NCBI GenBank assembly: GCA_027314645.1
Contig: DAHVAL010000015.1
Location: forward strand, 6,262 to 45,824
From: Nitrospirota bacterium
GTDB lineage: Bacteria > Nitrospirota > Leptospirillia > Leptospirillales > Leptospirillaceae
DNA: 39,563 bases
Direction of reading: 5' to 3'
The position numbers were made by a program, and so were the translations under genes. The notes beneath the pieces were generated by a model, which was not told the DNA's origin, made no database searches, and saw nothing but the letters and a program-made list of their open reading frames with translations. Of the stretch, positions 1 to 8,107 are shown in pieces. Every line of letters starts with the position of its first letter. The stretch's first letter is position 1.

Positions 1-552
1 TTTTCAACCACCGCCTCCGTCCACGATTTTTTCGAAGCGGCCTCCTCGGGGAATCTTTTCGGACAACGGGTGGTTCATAACGCGGTCCGGCAGGTTCGCG
101 GGGGATACGTGGCCTATGTGATGGTCGAGGTTTCGAAAAAAGATATCGGGCAGGCCTACAAGAATTTCATTGAAGAGGAACGGGCCCGGCGGGACCTTAG
201 GCTGGCCGAAACCCGGGGGGCGGTTCTCCTCGGAACCGGCCATTATCGGAAGGCGCTCGGATTTTATCGCCAAAAGGCGAAAAAGGATCCTCAAAACGAT
301 GTCTGGTGGATCGGAATAGGGGCGGCCCAATATCGGCTGGGGAACTATCCGGCGGCGCTGAAGGCGACCGATCATGGGCTTCTTCTCAATCCCCGCTCGT
401 TTTACGGATACTGGAACCGGTCAAGCATTCTTCAAAAGCTGGGACGGCACGTGGAATCGGTCGATGCGGTTCGGGTGGCCTGCCGGATTCGTCCTTCGGA
501 GGCCTGTTCGCGCCGGCTTGAACAGGCGGAGCTGAACGTGCTTGCGCACTAA
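1..552 (+). CDS. TPR-repeat protein, C-terminal part (5' end outside window)
   Basis: The frame is open from base 1, so the gene almost certainly begins upstream; the GTG at 70 has no convincing ribosome-binding site. About 183 codons are visible. From about residue 80 of the visible part there are two or three helical pairs with TPR character (a W-x-G-x-G-x-A-x-Y-x-x-G-x-Y-x-x-A pattern, then a P-x-S-F-x-G-Y-W-N-R segment). The upstream part, ending in a G-Y-V-A-Y-V-M-V-E-V strand, could be the end of an LPP20-like or other periplasmic domain, but that is a guess. Such TPR tails usually serve as protein-interaction modules. The gene is convergent with the MarR gene and their ends overlap by 4 nt. 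Function unknown. Confidence 0.75.
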   Translation, partial: FSTTASVHDFFEAASSGNLFGQRVVHNAVRQVRGGYVAYVMVEVSKKDIGQAYKNFIEEERARRDLRLAETRGAVLLGTGHYRKALGFYRQKAKKDPQNDVWWIGIGAAQYRLGNYPAALKATDHGLLLNPRSFYGYWNRSSILQKLGRHVESVDAVRVACRIRPSEACSRRLEQAELNVLAH

Positions 553-986
553 AGGGCGCGGGATTTTGGGCGGGGTGGGGCGTTCCTGAATCCGTCTCGG
601 ATCTTGAGGAGGAGAGGGCGGATGACGTCCATATCCTCTTTGGTGAGCGCCCGGTCGAAGAAGATTTCGAGATAGCGGATATGCCGCGGAAAGACTTCCT
701 CGAACAAGCGTTCTCCCGCGGGGGTCAGTCGAATGATCTGGCCTCGCCTGTCGTTCGGGTTTTGGGTGCGCACAATCAGCTTCTTTTTTTCAAGGCGAGT
801 CAGGACGCCTGTCAGGGTTCCCTTGGTGACCAGGGTTTCTCGGGCGAGATCGGTGCATCGAAGGCCATTGGACCGGCCGAGTGTGACGATGACATCGAAC
901 TGGCCCCGGGTGAGCCCCATCGTTCCGATATGCCGGTCGGACACCTGAAGAAACGCCTGATAGGCTTCGACCAGAGGGCGGAGCAT
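549..986 (-). CDS. MarR-family transcriptional regulator
   Basis: A winged-helix DNA-binding protein of the MarR type. The recognition-helix region (L-A-R-E-T-L-V-T-K-G-T-L-T-G-V-L-T-R-L-E) is followed by the wing signature N-P-N-D-R-R-G-Q-I-I-R-L-T, which matches the family D-x-R-x-x-R-x-x-x-L-T motif. The frame could extend to 1109, but that would overlap the upstream gene by 59 nt and add an unrelated N-terminus; the ATG at 986 gives about 145 residues, normal for MarR. No strong Shine-Dalgarno supports either start. It is the last gene of the FTR1/cupredoxin cluster, so it probably regulates that cluster or iron/metal or redox stress genes. The ligand cannot be inferred. Confidence 0.85.
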   Translation of the reverse strand: MLRPLVEAYQAFLQVSDRHIGTMGLTRGQFDVIVTLGRSNGLRCTDLARETLVTKGTLTGVLTRLEKKKLIVRTQNPNDRRGQIIRLTPAGERLFEEVFPRHIRYLEIFFDRALTKEDMDVIRPLLLKIRDGFRNAPPRPKSRAL

Positions 987-1050
987 GATCAAAAAATGGG
1001 GGGACGAAGGACGGTGGGTGTTTCCCGTCGAATCCTCCCCAGACAATGGC

Positions 1051-1416
1051 TTATTTGACAGTGATCGTTCCACGGGCCGTCCTTGGATGAAAGTCGCCGA
1101 AATACTCATAGGTTCCAGCTCCCAGTCCGGATACGGGGATATCCACGGTTTGACCGGGTCTTATGATGATCTCGAAGGCCATATCGTAACTCTCGAATTC
1201 TTCCATCGATTTTCCCGAATTCGTGACCCTGAACACCAGTGGCTCTCCCTTGGGAACCGTTTTGACCACCGTTTCGAATCGATGGTGGCGAATCGTGACA
1301 TCAATCCGAAGTGGACTTTGGCCTGCCGTTTGGGCAAGGGTGAAAGCGGGACCGAAACCAAGACTCCAAATAAAAAACATCATCGACAATAAGATCTTTT
1401 GTAACAAATCCCTCAT
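1051..1416 (-). CDS. Secreted cupredoxin-like domain protein (iron-uptake associated)
   Basis: 121 residues: an N-terminal signal peptide (hydrophobic stretch about residues 7-28, likely cleaved after T-L-A) and one cupredoxin_1/EfeO-type domain with the pattern P-K-G-E-P-L-V-F-R-V-T-N-S-G, then F-E-x-x-x-x-x-F-E-I-I-I-x-P-G-Q-T, then G-T-Y-E-Y-F-G-D-F-H-P. In copper-binding relatives the last motif has Cys before the D-F-H-P; here it is Gly, and the mature protein contains no cysteine, so a type-1 copper site is unlikely. It lies 60 nt downstream of FTR1, where EfeO-like cupredoxins assist periplasmic iron delivery or oxidation. Inferred role: periplasmic partner of the permease. Confidence 0.82.
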   Translation of the reverse strand: MRDLLQKILLSMMFFIWSLGFGPAFTLAQTAGQSPLRIDVTIRHHRFETVVKTVPKGEPLVFRVTNSGKSMEEFESYDMAFEIIIRPGQTVDIPVSGLGAGTYEYFGDFHPRTARGTITVK

Positions 1417-1476
1417 ATGGATATCGTAGCCCTTCTTATGACATTTTTCAAATGGAAACTCAAATGAAGCGAATCT

Positions 1477-2319
1477 TCATCGAATCTTCCGAACAGTCTG
1501 AGGACCGGTTCCCAAAGAATTCCGGTGGGAGCGCAGCCACCAGAGCATCATGACGATCATGTAGGAAAAAGTGGTCAGGACCACCGTGAGGGAGGGGCGG
1601 GCGCGGTAACCAAAAAAATCGGCCATGAAGCCGCCGACCATATGGTGTTCGTTGAGAAGCCCGCTGGTGTCCCAGACCTGGCTGATGATGGGAGGCAAGG
1701 CTCCGATCATGACGAGGCGGCCGACCGCCGATGAAATCATCCCCGTGGCGAAGAGGATCAGAAGGACGGAGGTGATCGAGAAAAAAAGACTGAGAGGAAT
1801 CCGGACGAACCCCTGGAAAAGGAGGGCGACCAGGGTGATTCCGGCCGCAAGGCCTGAAATCCCCCAAAGAAATTCGGCGGTATTTGGTCCTCCCGTTTGG
1901 GTCGCGATTCCCCAGAGGAAAAGAATGGTTTCCAGCCCTTCGCGGAAGACCCCGAAAAAGGAGAGCAGGAAAAGGGCTCCAAGTTCGCCGGAATCCAGCA
2001 GGCGGCCGACCTTTCCCGAGAGCTCGCGGGAGAGATCCTTTCCGTGGTAATGCATCCAGATGACCATGGTGGTGAGGAAGAAGGCGGCGAGAAAGAAGAT
2101 GAGAATGTCGATCTCGGTTCGGAGCGGGCCCGAGAGCGTGGCCACGAGATCCCGGGATCCGATCAGAACCACCCCGCACAGGAGAAGCGCCGTGAGGACC
2201 CCCGCGATCACATAATTGCGGTCGGACGCCCGGCCGGCCTTTTTGACGGTGGTCAGCAGAATTCCCACGAGGAGGGCTGCCTCGATCGATTCCCTCATCA
2301 CGATAAGAAACGTTTCCAT
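1477..2319 (-). CDS. FTR1-family high-affinity iron permease
   Basis: 280 residues, the usual length for the family, with about seven hydrophobic membrane spans. The two hallmark R-E-x-x-E iron-translocation motifs are present: R-E-S-I-E at residues 9-13 in the first span and R-E-G-L-E at about 126-130 in the fourth. FTR1/EfeU proteins import ferric iron across the inner membrane, usually after periplasmic oxidation of ferrous iron. The ATG at 2319 follows GGAG at a spacing of about 7 nt. A Fur-box-like sequence lies just upstream (2340-2358). First gene of a leftward operon with the cupredoxin and MarR genes. Why an organism from iron-rich acid would keep it is discussed in the findings. Confidence 0.95.
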   Translation of the reverse strand: METFLIVMRESIEAALLVGILLTTVKKAGRASDRNYVIAGVLTALLLCGVVLIGSRDLVATLSGPLRTEIDILIFFLAAFFLTTMVIWMHYHGKDLSRELSGKVGRLLDSGELGALFLLSFFGVFREGLETILFLWGIATQTGGPNTAEFLWGISGLAAGITLVALLFQGFVRIPLSLFFSITSVLLILFATGMISSAVGRLVMIGALPPIISQVWDTSGLLNEHHMVGGFMADFFGYRARPSLTVVLTTFSYMIVMMLWWLRSHRNSLGTGPQTVRKIR

Positions 2320-2339
2320 GCCCCATCTCCGAAATTTTT

Positions 2340-2358
2340 GAGAATGACTATCAGTGTT
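2340..2358 (-). promoter_or_regulatory. Candidate Fur box upstream of FTR1
   Basis: The 19-mer beginning GAGAATGACT agrees with the classical Fur consensus (GATAATGATAATCATTATC) at 13 of 19 positions, counted by eye. It lies 21-39 nt upstream of the FTR1 start codon, where a repressor would block transcription initiation. It could also affect the divergent beta-CASP gene, which starts at 2472. No fur gene is in the window. Confidence 0.5.
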
Positions 2359-2471
2359 ATTGTAGGGATTCTCGAAGAAGGCGTCAAGATCTCATCGGTT
2401 GTTCCAGGGGAATTGGGAGTATGTTAGACTAGGGCCGATCCGAAAGGGAGAAACTGTCAAAAGGAGGGAAG

Positions 2472-3872
2472 ATGCGCGTGTCGTTTCATGGGGCCGCCCG
2501 CCGTGTGACGGGATCCTGCTATCTCGTGGAGGCGGGAAGGAACAAATTTCTGGTCGATTGCGGCATGTTCCAGGGGAAAGACGACATGACGCAAGAAAAT
2601 TCGCGACCTTTGGGATTCGATCCGAAAGACCTGACGGCCGTTCTTCTGACCCACGCGCATCTTGACCATTGCGGACGGCTGCCCCTTTTGCTCAAGCAGG
2701 GGTTCAAAGGCCCCATCATCGCCACTCCCGCGACCCGCGACCTGACCGCCATCGTGCTGATGGACGCGGCCCACATCTTAGCGGAGCATGCCGAACACCT
2801 CGAGTGGCGGTCGGGTCATGCCGTCCCGCCCCTGTACTCTCTCGTGGACGTCTTCGACACCATGCGATCCTTTCAGATCCCTGCACAATACGGCGAGGTC
2901 ATCTCCCTCGCCCGGGACGTGGACGCCGTCTTCCACGATGCCGGCCATATTCTGGGCTCATCCTCGATCCAGATCACCGAGCGGTCGGGACAATCACGAA
3001 CCCGGATTCTTTTCTCGGGCGATCTGGGCTCCTCCGGGCGCTCCTTTCTCAAATCTCCCGACCCGCCCGCCGACTCCGACGTCGTCGTGATGGAGACGAC
3101 CTACGGGAACCGGAATCACCGTTCCTATGTGGAATCGACGGGGGAACTTCGGGAGCATATCACCGAGACCTTTCGGAGAGGGGGAAACGTCCTGATTCCG
3201 ACCTTTGCCCTGGAACGGACACAGGAAATCCTGTTTCTCTTCAAAAAGTGGGACTCGGAGGGGTTCTTTCCTCAGGGAAGCCGGATTTACCTCGACTCCC
3301 CGATGGCGATCCGGTCGACCGATGTGTTCGAACGCTATGCGGAGGCCTTCGATACCGAAATCCGGGAGCTTTTGAAAAACCGTGTCGATCCCTTCCACTT
3401 TGACCGCCTGACGCTTTCAAGAAGCAGCGATGACTCCCGCCGGATCAACGAAAACAAAGGTCGCTCCATCATCCTCGCCGGGTCCGGCATGCTTTCGGGG
3501 GGCCGGATGATGTACCATCTCGAACGGGAAATCGACAATGCGAACTCCTCCCTGGTCTTCGTCGGCTATCAGAGCGAAGGGACGCTGGGGCGCGAATTGG
3601 TGGACGGAGCCCGGACGGTGAAGATATTCGGCCAGGAGCGGGAGGTTCATCTTCGGATGTCCATGATCAATGGATTCTCGGCCCATGCCGACCAGAGGGA
3701 TCTCCTCGACTGGTGCCGGAAGATGTCCGTTCCCAACCTGGCCATCCTCGTCCACGGGGAAGAGCGGTCGATGGAGGGCTTCCGAAAGGTTCTTCCCAAG
3801 GTGGGGTGGTCCCGCGTCACGCTCCCTGAGATGAATGAATCCATCACCCTTTCGCCGACATACGTCGAATGA
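2472..3872 (+). CDS. Beta-CASP metallo-beta-lactamase-fold hydrolase (putative RNase)
   Basis: 466 residues. The metallo-beta-lactamase core carries T-H-A-H-L-D-H-C-G from about residue 59 (zinc ligands H-x-H-x-D-H), then G-H-I-L-G-S and S-G-D-L-G-S. The beta-CASP insert and its motifs follow: P-T-F-A-L-E-R, A-G-S-G-M-L-S-G-G-R and G-F-S-A-H-A-D-Q. This places it with the Ysh1/CPSF73-like bacterial RNases, which cleave or degrade RNA using two zinc ions. No KH domain is present, unlike archaeal aCPSF. The start is well fixed by an AAGGAGG sequence 5 nt before the ATG. It is separated by 66 nt from the acyl-ligase gene and may be co-transcribed with it. Substrate unknown. Confidence 0.93.
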   Translation: MRVSFHGAARRVTGSCYLVEAGRNKFLVDCGMFQGKDDMTQENSRPLGFDPKDLTAVLLTHAHLDHCGRLPLLLKQGFKGPIIATPATRDLTAIVLMDAAHILAEHAEHLEWRSGHAVPPLYSLVDVFDTMRSFQIPAQYGEVISLARDVDAVFHDAGHILGSSSIQITERSGQSRTRILFSGDLGSSGRSFLKSPDPPADSDVVVMETTYGNRNHRSYVESTGELREHITETFRRGGNVLIPTFALERTQEILFLFKKWDSEGFFPQGSRIYLDSPMAIRSTDVFERYAEAFDTEIRELLKNRVDPFHFDRLTLSRSSDDSRRINENKGRSIILAGSGMLSGGRMMYHLEREIDNANSSLVFVGYQSEGTLGRELVDGARTVKIFGQEREVHLRMSMINGFSAHADQRDLLDWCRKMSVPNLAILVHGEERSMEGFRKVLPKVGWSRVTLPEMNESITLSPTYVE

Positions 3873-3938
3873 TCAGTCCCACGGGGTAAAAACGATGCCC
3901 GTACCCTCTCGCATTCTCTCTTTTCAAGGGACCTCCCG

Positions 3939-6563
3939 GTGAGCGACCTCTCCCTTCTCCACCGCTTTTTCAGGCTGTCGAAATCCCGCCTGGACCATCC
4001 GATGATCGAGGTCTGGGGACAGGAAGGCGACCGGGTGTTCCGGGCGCAGAGCATTTCCTATAAAGAGGCGGGGGAAATCGTCCTCCGGAAAGCCTCCGCC
4101 CTGCAAAAGGAATTGACCCCTTCCGACACCCTCGTCGGGATTCATCTTCCTCCCGGTCCCTCCTATGTCACCACCGACCTTGCCCTCATGCTCATCGGCC
4201 GGACTCCCGTTCTGATCGATCATCTCCTTCCTCCCGAATCGGTCCGGGGAATCCTCGAGGCCTTCGGAATTACGGCCCTCGTCACATGGGACGAGACCTT
4301 GAAACATTTCCTGAAATCCTCGGGACCCTATCGGACGCTTTCCTCCGAAGAGGAGGATCGAAAGAGTCCCCCGCAGGACCCCGGGCCCCTCTTGGCGGCG
4401 GCCCTTCCGCAAGGAAGCGAGACGGTGGCGCATCTTTTATTGACTTCGGGGACCACCGGAGAACCGAAGGGAGTGCCCCTGTCCCACCGGAACCTGCTTT
4501 CGGACGCCGATGCCGCCTTGACCTACGGAGTGTTCACCGATCGGGACCGCGTCCTCTCCGTCCTCCCTCTTCATCATTCCTACCCCTATATGACCGGGAT
4601 CCTGCTTCCGCTCTCCTGCGGCGGGACGATCCTTTTTCCGCCCGATCTGTCTCCGGCCGCGCTGGCAGGGGTGTTGCAACAGGGAGAGGTGACCATCTTC
4701 CCTGCGATTCCGCTCCTCTGGGAGCGTTTTCATAGACGGATCTTCGAGGAAATCGGCAAAAAATCCTCCCTTGCCCAGACCGTGATCACGCGGGGGCTCC
4801 TTCCATGGTCTTATTTCCTCCGCCGAAGGTTCGGCCTCACCATAGGAGCGATTCCGTTTCGTGCAGTGCGGAGGCGTTTCGGCCCTCGCATGAAGGCGCT
4901 TTTTTCGGGGGGGGCGGCCCTGCCCCCAGAAATCGCCCGGGATTTTCTCGCCATGGGGTTGACCATGCTCGAAGGGTACGGACTGACGGAAACCTCCCCG
5001 GTCGTGTCGGTCAACACCCCGTCCAATTGGTCGGTCGGGACCGTGGGACCGCCGATTCCGGGTGTCGAAGTCCGTGTCCTTCCCCCGGAGGAAGGGAGAC
5101 CCGGCGGAAGAATTCTCGTTCGTGGCCCCATTGTCGCGGACTTTTGGTGGTTTCCCGGAGGGGAGCGTCGTCCCATCAAGGATGCCGAGGGATGGTTCGA
5201 TACGGGGGATCTGGGATTTCTCTCGGAAGGGCGGCTCACCCTTGTGGGCCGGGAAAAGGAGGTGATCGTCCTTCCCAGCGGAAAGAACATTTTTCCAGAA
5301 TTTCTGGAGCAGACCCTGATCAAAAAAGGACATATGGCGGAGGCGGCGGTGTTCCTCGAAGGAAAGGCCCTCATCGCGCTGGTCCGATCGGAGGATCCGT
5401 CCGTCGGGGACGCTCAAATCCGCGAGGTGGTCGAAGCGGTCAACTGGGAGCATCCGGGGCACAGCCGGATCGCCGCCTTCGAAATCGTGAACACGCCTCT
5501 TCCCCGAACACGTTTAGGAAAGCTTCGCCGCTTCAAGCTTCCGGACATTTATCGGGAGATTCGATCGAGGAGGATGGGCTCCCACAAAAAATCGCTCATT
5601 CCGGACAGCCCTCTAGTGGGGCGGGTCCGTGACCTGATCCGGTCCATTTCCGGAATCGGGGGAGAGATTCCCGATGACGCAAAGCTCGAAGCCGATCTCG
5701 GGATCGACTCCTTGGGCAAGATCGAGCTTCTCCAGGAGATCGAGGAGATTCTTGGGCAAGAGGTTCCAGACACCTTGCTCACAGGAATCGTGACGGTGGG
5801 GGATCTCCTCGAACGGATGTCGAAGGAGGGGGCGTCAGGAGCCCCTCCGGCCGATCCCTTGACCCCCCCCTTAAACGAGGCGGAGGAGTCCTTAATCCCC
5901 GGCAAAGGACCTGGGCCTCATCGAGAACTCGCTCTGCCCCAGCGTTTTCTCTATCAGGCCCTCCGCCACCTTGCCGGATGGCTGTGGGGGGTCGCCTGGC
6001 CTCACGTTTCCGCCAGCGGTTCGGGGGTGCCCGGAGAGATCTCTCTCCCTCCCGGCCCCTTCGTCGTGGTGTCGAACTTTTCTGGTCCCCTCGACCCTCT
6101 TCTTCTTGCCTTGTCCTTGCCGAAGGAGATCCTTGCGCGAACCTTCATGGGGGGGGGCCCTTCCGGGGAAAAGGCCCGGCTTCGTCCGTTTCAGGAGCTT
6201 GTCCGGCTTATTCCCGGTGAGGACGGCCAGGGGGTCACGGAGCTCCGGATGGCGATCCATTTGCTTCGTTCCGGGTCCGGGCTGGTGGTCTTTCCTGAAG
6301 GAGAAGCCACTCCCGATGGACGCCTCGGGGTCTTTGGACCCGGGATCGGATCGATCGTTCGGAGGGTGAAATGCCCGATCCTCCCGGCCAGGATTTCGGG
6401 GTCCTACAAGGCCTGGCCGCCCCACCGCCGTTTTCCGCGTCTGGGACCGGTCTCTCTTCACTTCGGGCCCATGATCCCTCCAGAGGCCTTCCAGGGGCTG
6501 GATGAGGGAGCGATTGCCCGTGTCCTCGAGGGGGCTGTCAGGAAGATTCCCGACTCATTTTGA
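3939..6563 (+). CDS. AMP-dependent acyl ligase / acyl carrier / PlsC-like acyltransferase fusion
   Basis: 874 residues with three domains. Residues about 1-555: adenylate-forming acyl ligase with S-G-T-T-G-E-P-K-G near 168, G-Y-G-L-T-E-T-S near 345, and G-W-F-D-T-G-D-L-G followed by the hinge and lysine region. Residues about 565-630: acyl carrier domain, phosphopantetheine serine in G-I-D-S-L-G-K near 589. Residues about 690-870: PlsC-type lysophospholipid acyltransferase with F-P-E-G-E near 784. The expected catalytic N-H-x-x-x-x-D motif reads N-F-S-G-P-L-D (about 713-719), so the catalytic histidine is replaced. E. coli Aas has a related ligase/acyltransferase pairing but in the opposite order and without the carrier. 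Likely activates a fatty acid, loads it on the carrier and hands it to a lipid acceptor. GTG start with a moderate Shine-Dalgarno (AAGGGA). Confidence 0.9.
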   Translation: MSDLSLLHRFFRLSKSRLDHPMIEVWGQEGDRVFRAQSISYKEAGEIVLRKASALQKELTPSDTLVGIHLPPGPSYVTTDLALMLIGRTPVLIDHLLPPESVRGILEAFGITALVTWDETLKHFLKSSGPYRTLSSEEEDRKSPPQDPGPLLAAALPQGSETVAHLLLTSGTTGEPKGVPLSHRNLLSDADAALTYGVFTDRDRVLSVLPLHHSYPYMTGILLPLSCGGTILFPPDLSPAALAGVLQQGEVTIFPAIPLLWERFHRRIFEEIGKKSSLAQTVITRGLLPWSYFLRRRFGLTIGAIPFRAVRRRFGPRMKALFSGGAALPPEIARDFLAMGLTMLEGYGLTETSPVVSVNTPSNWSVGTVGPPIPGVEVRVLPPEEGRPGGRILVRGPIVADFWWFPGGERRPIKDAEGWFDTGDLGFLSEGRLTLVGREKEVIVLPSGKNIFPEFLEQTLIKKGHMAEAAVFLEGKALIALVRSEDPSVGDAQIREVVEAVNWEHPGHSRIAAFEIVNTPLPRTRLGKLRRFKLPDIYREIRSRRMGSHKKSLIPDSPLVGRVRDLIRSISGIGGEIPDDAKLEADLGIDSLGKIELLQEIEEILGQEVPDTLLTGIVTVGDLLERMSKEGASGAPPADPLTPPLNEAEESLIPGKGPGPHRELALPQRFLYQALRHLAGWLWGVAWPHVSASGSGVPGEISLPPGPFVVVSNFSGPLDPLLLALSLPKEILARTFMGGGPSGEKARLRPFQELVRLIPGEDGQGVTELRMAIHLLRSGSGLVVFPEGEATPDGRLGVFGPGIGSIVRRVKCPILPARISGSYKAWPPHRRFPRLGPVSLHFGPMIPPEAFQGLDEGAIARVLEGAVRKIPDSF

Positions 6564-6631
6564 GCAGGCCACCCCCGGGAGAGAGCGTTCCTTGGGTCAG
6601 GAACCGCCCGTGTGTCTCCGGCCATTGCCAG

Positions 6632-6652
6632 GGAGCCCGTTCGGGTTGCTCC
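6632..6652. terminator. Possible bidirectional stem-loop between convergent genes
   Basis: GGAG pairs with CTCC around an inner CCC/GGG stem, lying between the convergent acyl-ligase and phosphomannomutase genes. There is no clear T-run on either strand, so it would be a weak or Rho-assisted terminator at best. Confidence 0.3.
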
Positions 6653-6673
6653 TCCGGTCTTGACCCTTAAATG

Positions 6674-8107
6674 TCAATGAGGGGAGAGGTCTTGCTCCGC
6701 CAGGGAGGGTTCGAGGCCTTCCGACTTCATGGCCTGTGAGAGGGCGGAGGTCAAGAGAGCCCTGATCTCGCTCATCCGGCCGGGGGATTCGGCTTCAAAG
6801 CGGAGAACGAGGGCCGGCTGGGTGTTGGAGGCCCGAACCAGGCCCCACCCGTCGGAAAATTCGGCCCTGATTCCGTCGATATCGATAAAGGCCACCCCCT
6901 GGGACTTGAGAAGGGACTTCAGGCGTTCGACGACCGGAAACTTCAATTCATCGGGACAGAACCGGCGAAGCTCGGGCGTCGAATACGTCTTGGGCAGCGC
7001 GGAGAGCAAGGAGGAGAGAGGCCGTCCGGACCTTGCAAGCAGGGCCATCAGACGGATCCCGGCATAGAGGGCATCATCGAATCCGTAATACTCGTCGGCA
7101 AAAAAGATATGGCCGCTCATTTCTCCGGCGAGAGGCGCCCCCGTCTCTTTCATGCGGGCCTTGATCAGCGAATGGCCGGCTTTCCACATGTCGGGAATTC
7201 CTCCGAGGGCGGCGATCCGATCATACAGGAACTTGGAGGCCTTCACCTCCGAAATCACCCGGGCCCCTCGCCTTTTGGCAAGCACCTCTTCGGCAAAGAG
7301 GACCATCAATTGATCGCCGAAGAGGCATTCTCCCCGCTCATCAACCACGCCGATCCGGTCGGAGTCCCCATCGAAGGCGATCCCGAGATCAGCCTCTTTG
7401 TCGAGGACCTCCTGTCTGAGGGCGGCGAGATTTTTCGAGACGGTGGGATCGGGATGATGGTTGGGAAAGGTCCCGTCCGGTTCCTCGAAGAGCATGGTCA
7501 GGTCGATGCCCAGGGGAGTATAGAGCGCTCTCGCGACCAGACCCGCGGTCGCGTTTCCGCAGTCGACGATAACCCTCAGGGGACGATGGCCAAAGGCGGG
7601 AAGAGATCCGAACCGGCTGGTGAGGTCCTTGACATAGGCCAAGGTCACGGGATGAGAGGAAAGGGTGCCGGGAGGGCCGGGAAAAGGAGGGGGCGGGGCG
7701 GCATCGATGGCGATCGCCCGTCGCTTGATGGCGGAGATGGCTTCCCCGTAAATTGTTTCCCGGCCGATCGCAAGCTTGATCCCGTTGTCGGGGGAAGGGT
7801 TGTGGCTGGCGGTGATCATCGCCCCGCCCCCGACGGGAAGTGTGAAGAGGGCGTAGTAGAGGAGCGGAGTCGGCACCACCCCGATGTCGATGACCGAGAT
7901 CCCGCAGGATCGAAGGGTCTCGGACAAGGTCTGGGCAATGCGGGAAGAGGTGAGCCGGACATCTTGTCCCAAGGCGATCGTCAGGACATTTTTGGCCTTT
8001 AGGATCTCGGCCAGGGCAAGGCTGATCGAACGAACCTGGCCGTCTGAGAGATCTTTTTCCGCATTTCCCCGAATATCGTATTCCCGAAAGATCCCGGGAT
8101 TGATCAA
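6674..8107 (-). CDS. manB: Phosphomannomutase/phosphoglucomutase
   Basis: 477 residues, the normal length for the alpha-D-phosphohexomutase family (AlgC/ManB type). All four signatures are visible: the phosphoserine loop T-A-S-H-N-P (Ser about 101), the magnesium loop D-G-D-S-D-R (about 245-250), the sugar-binding G-E-M-S-G-H, and the C-terminal phosphate-binding R-A-S-N-T-Q-P. It interconverts hexose-6-phosphate and hexose-1-phosphate, here most likely mannose, because the upstream gene makes GDP-mannose. The two genes overlap by 4 nt as TTGA: this gene starts with TTG at 8107 and the previous stop is TGA, which implies translational coupling. The true substrate range (mannose versus glucose) cannot be read from sequence. 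Confidence 0.95.
   Translation of the reverse strand: MINPGIFREYDIRGNAEKDLSDGQVRSISLALAEILKAKNVLTIALGQDVRLTSSRIAQTLSETLRSCGISVIDIGVVPTPLLYYALFTLPVGGGAMITASHNPSPDNGIKLAIGRETIYGEAISAIKRRAIAIDAAPPPPFPGPPGTLSSHPVTLAYVKDLTSRFGSLPAFGHRPLRVIVDCGNATAGLVARALYTPLGIDLTMLFEEPDGTFPNHHPDPTVSKNLAALRQEVLDKEADLGIAFDGDSDRIGVVDERGECLFGDQLMVLFAEEVLAKRRGARVISEVKASKFLYDRIAALGGIPDMWKAGHSLIKARMKETGAPLAGEMSGHIFFADEYYGFDDALYAGIRLMALLARSGRPLSSLLSALPKTYSTPELRRFCPDELKFPVVERLKSLLKSQGVAFIDIDGIRAEFSDGWGLVRASNTQPALVLRFEAESPGRMSEIRALLTSALSQAMKSEGLEPSLAEQDLSPH

Noticed and set aside
1460-2326. 288-codon leftward frame beginning near FTR1
   Set aside because: A +1 shadow of FTR1, rich in Arg, Pro, Gly and His; FTR1 in the other frame has both R-E-x-x-E motifs.
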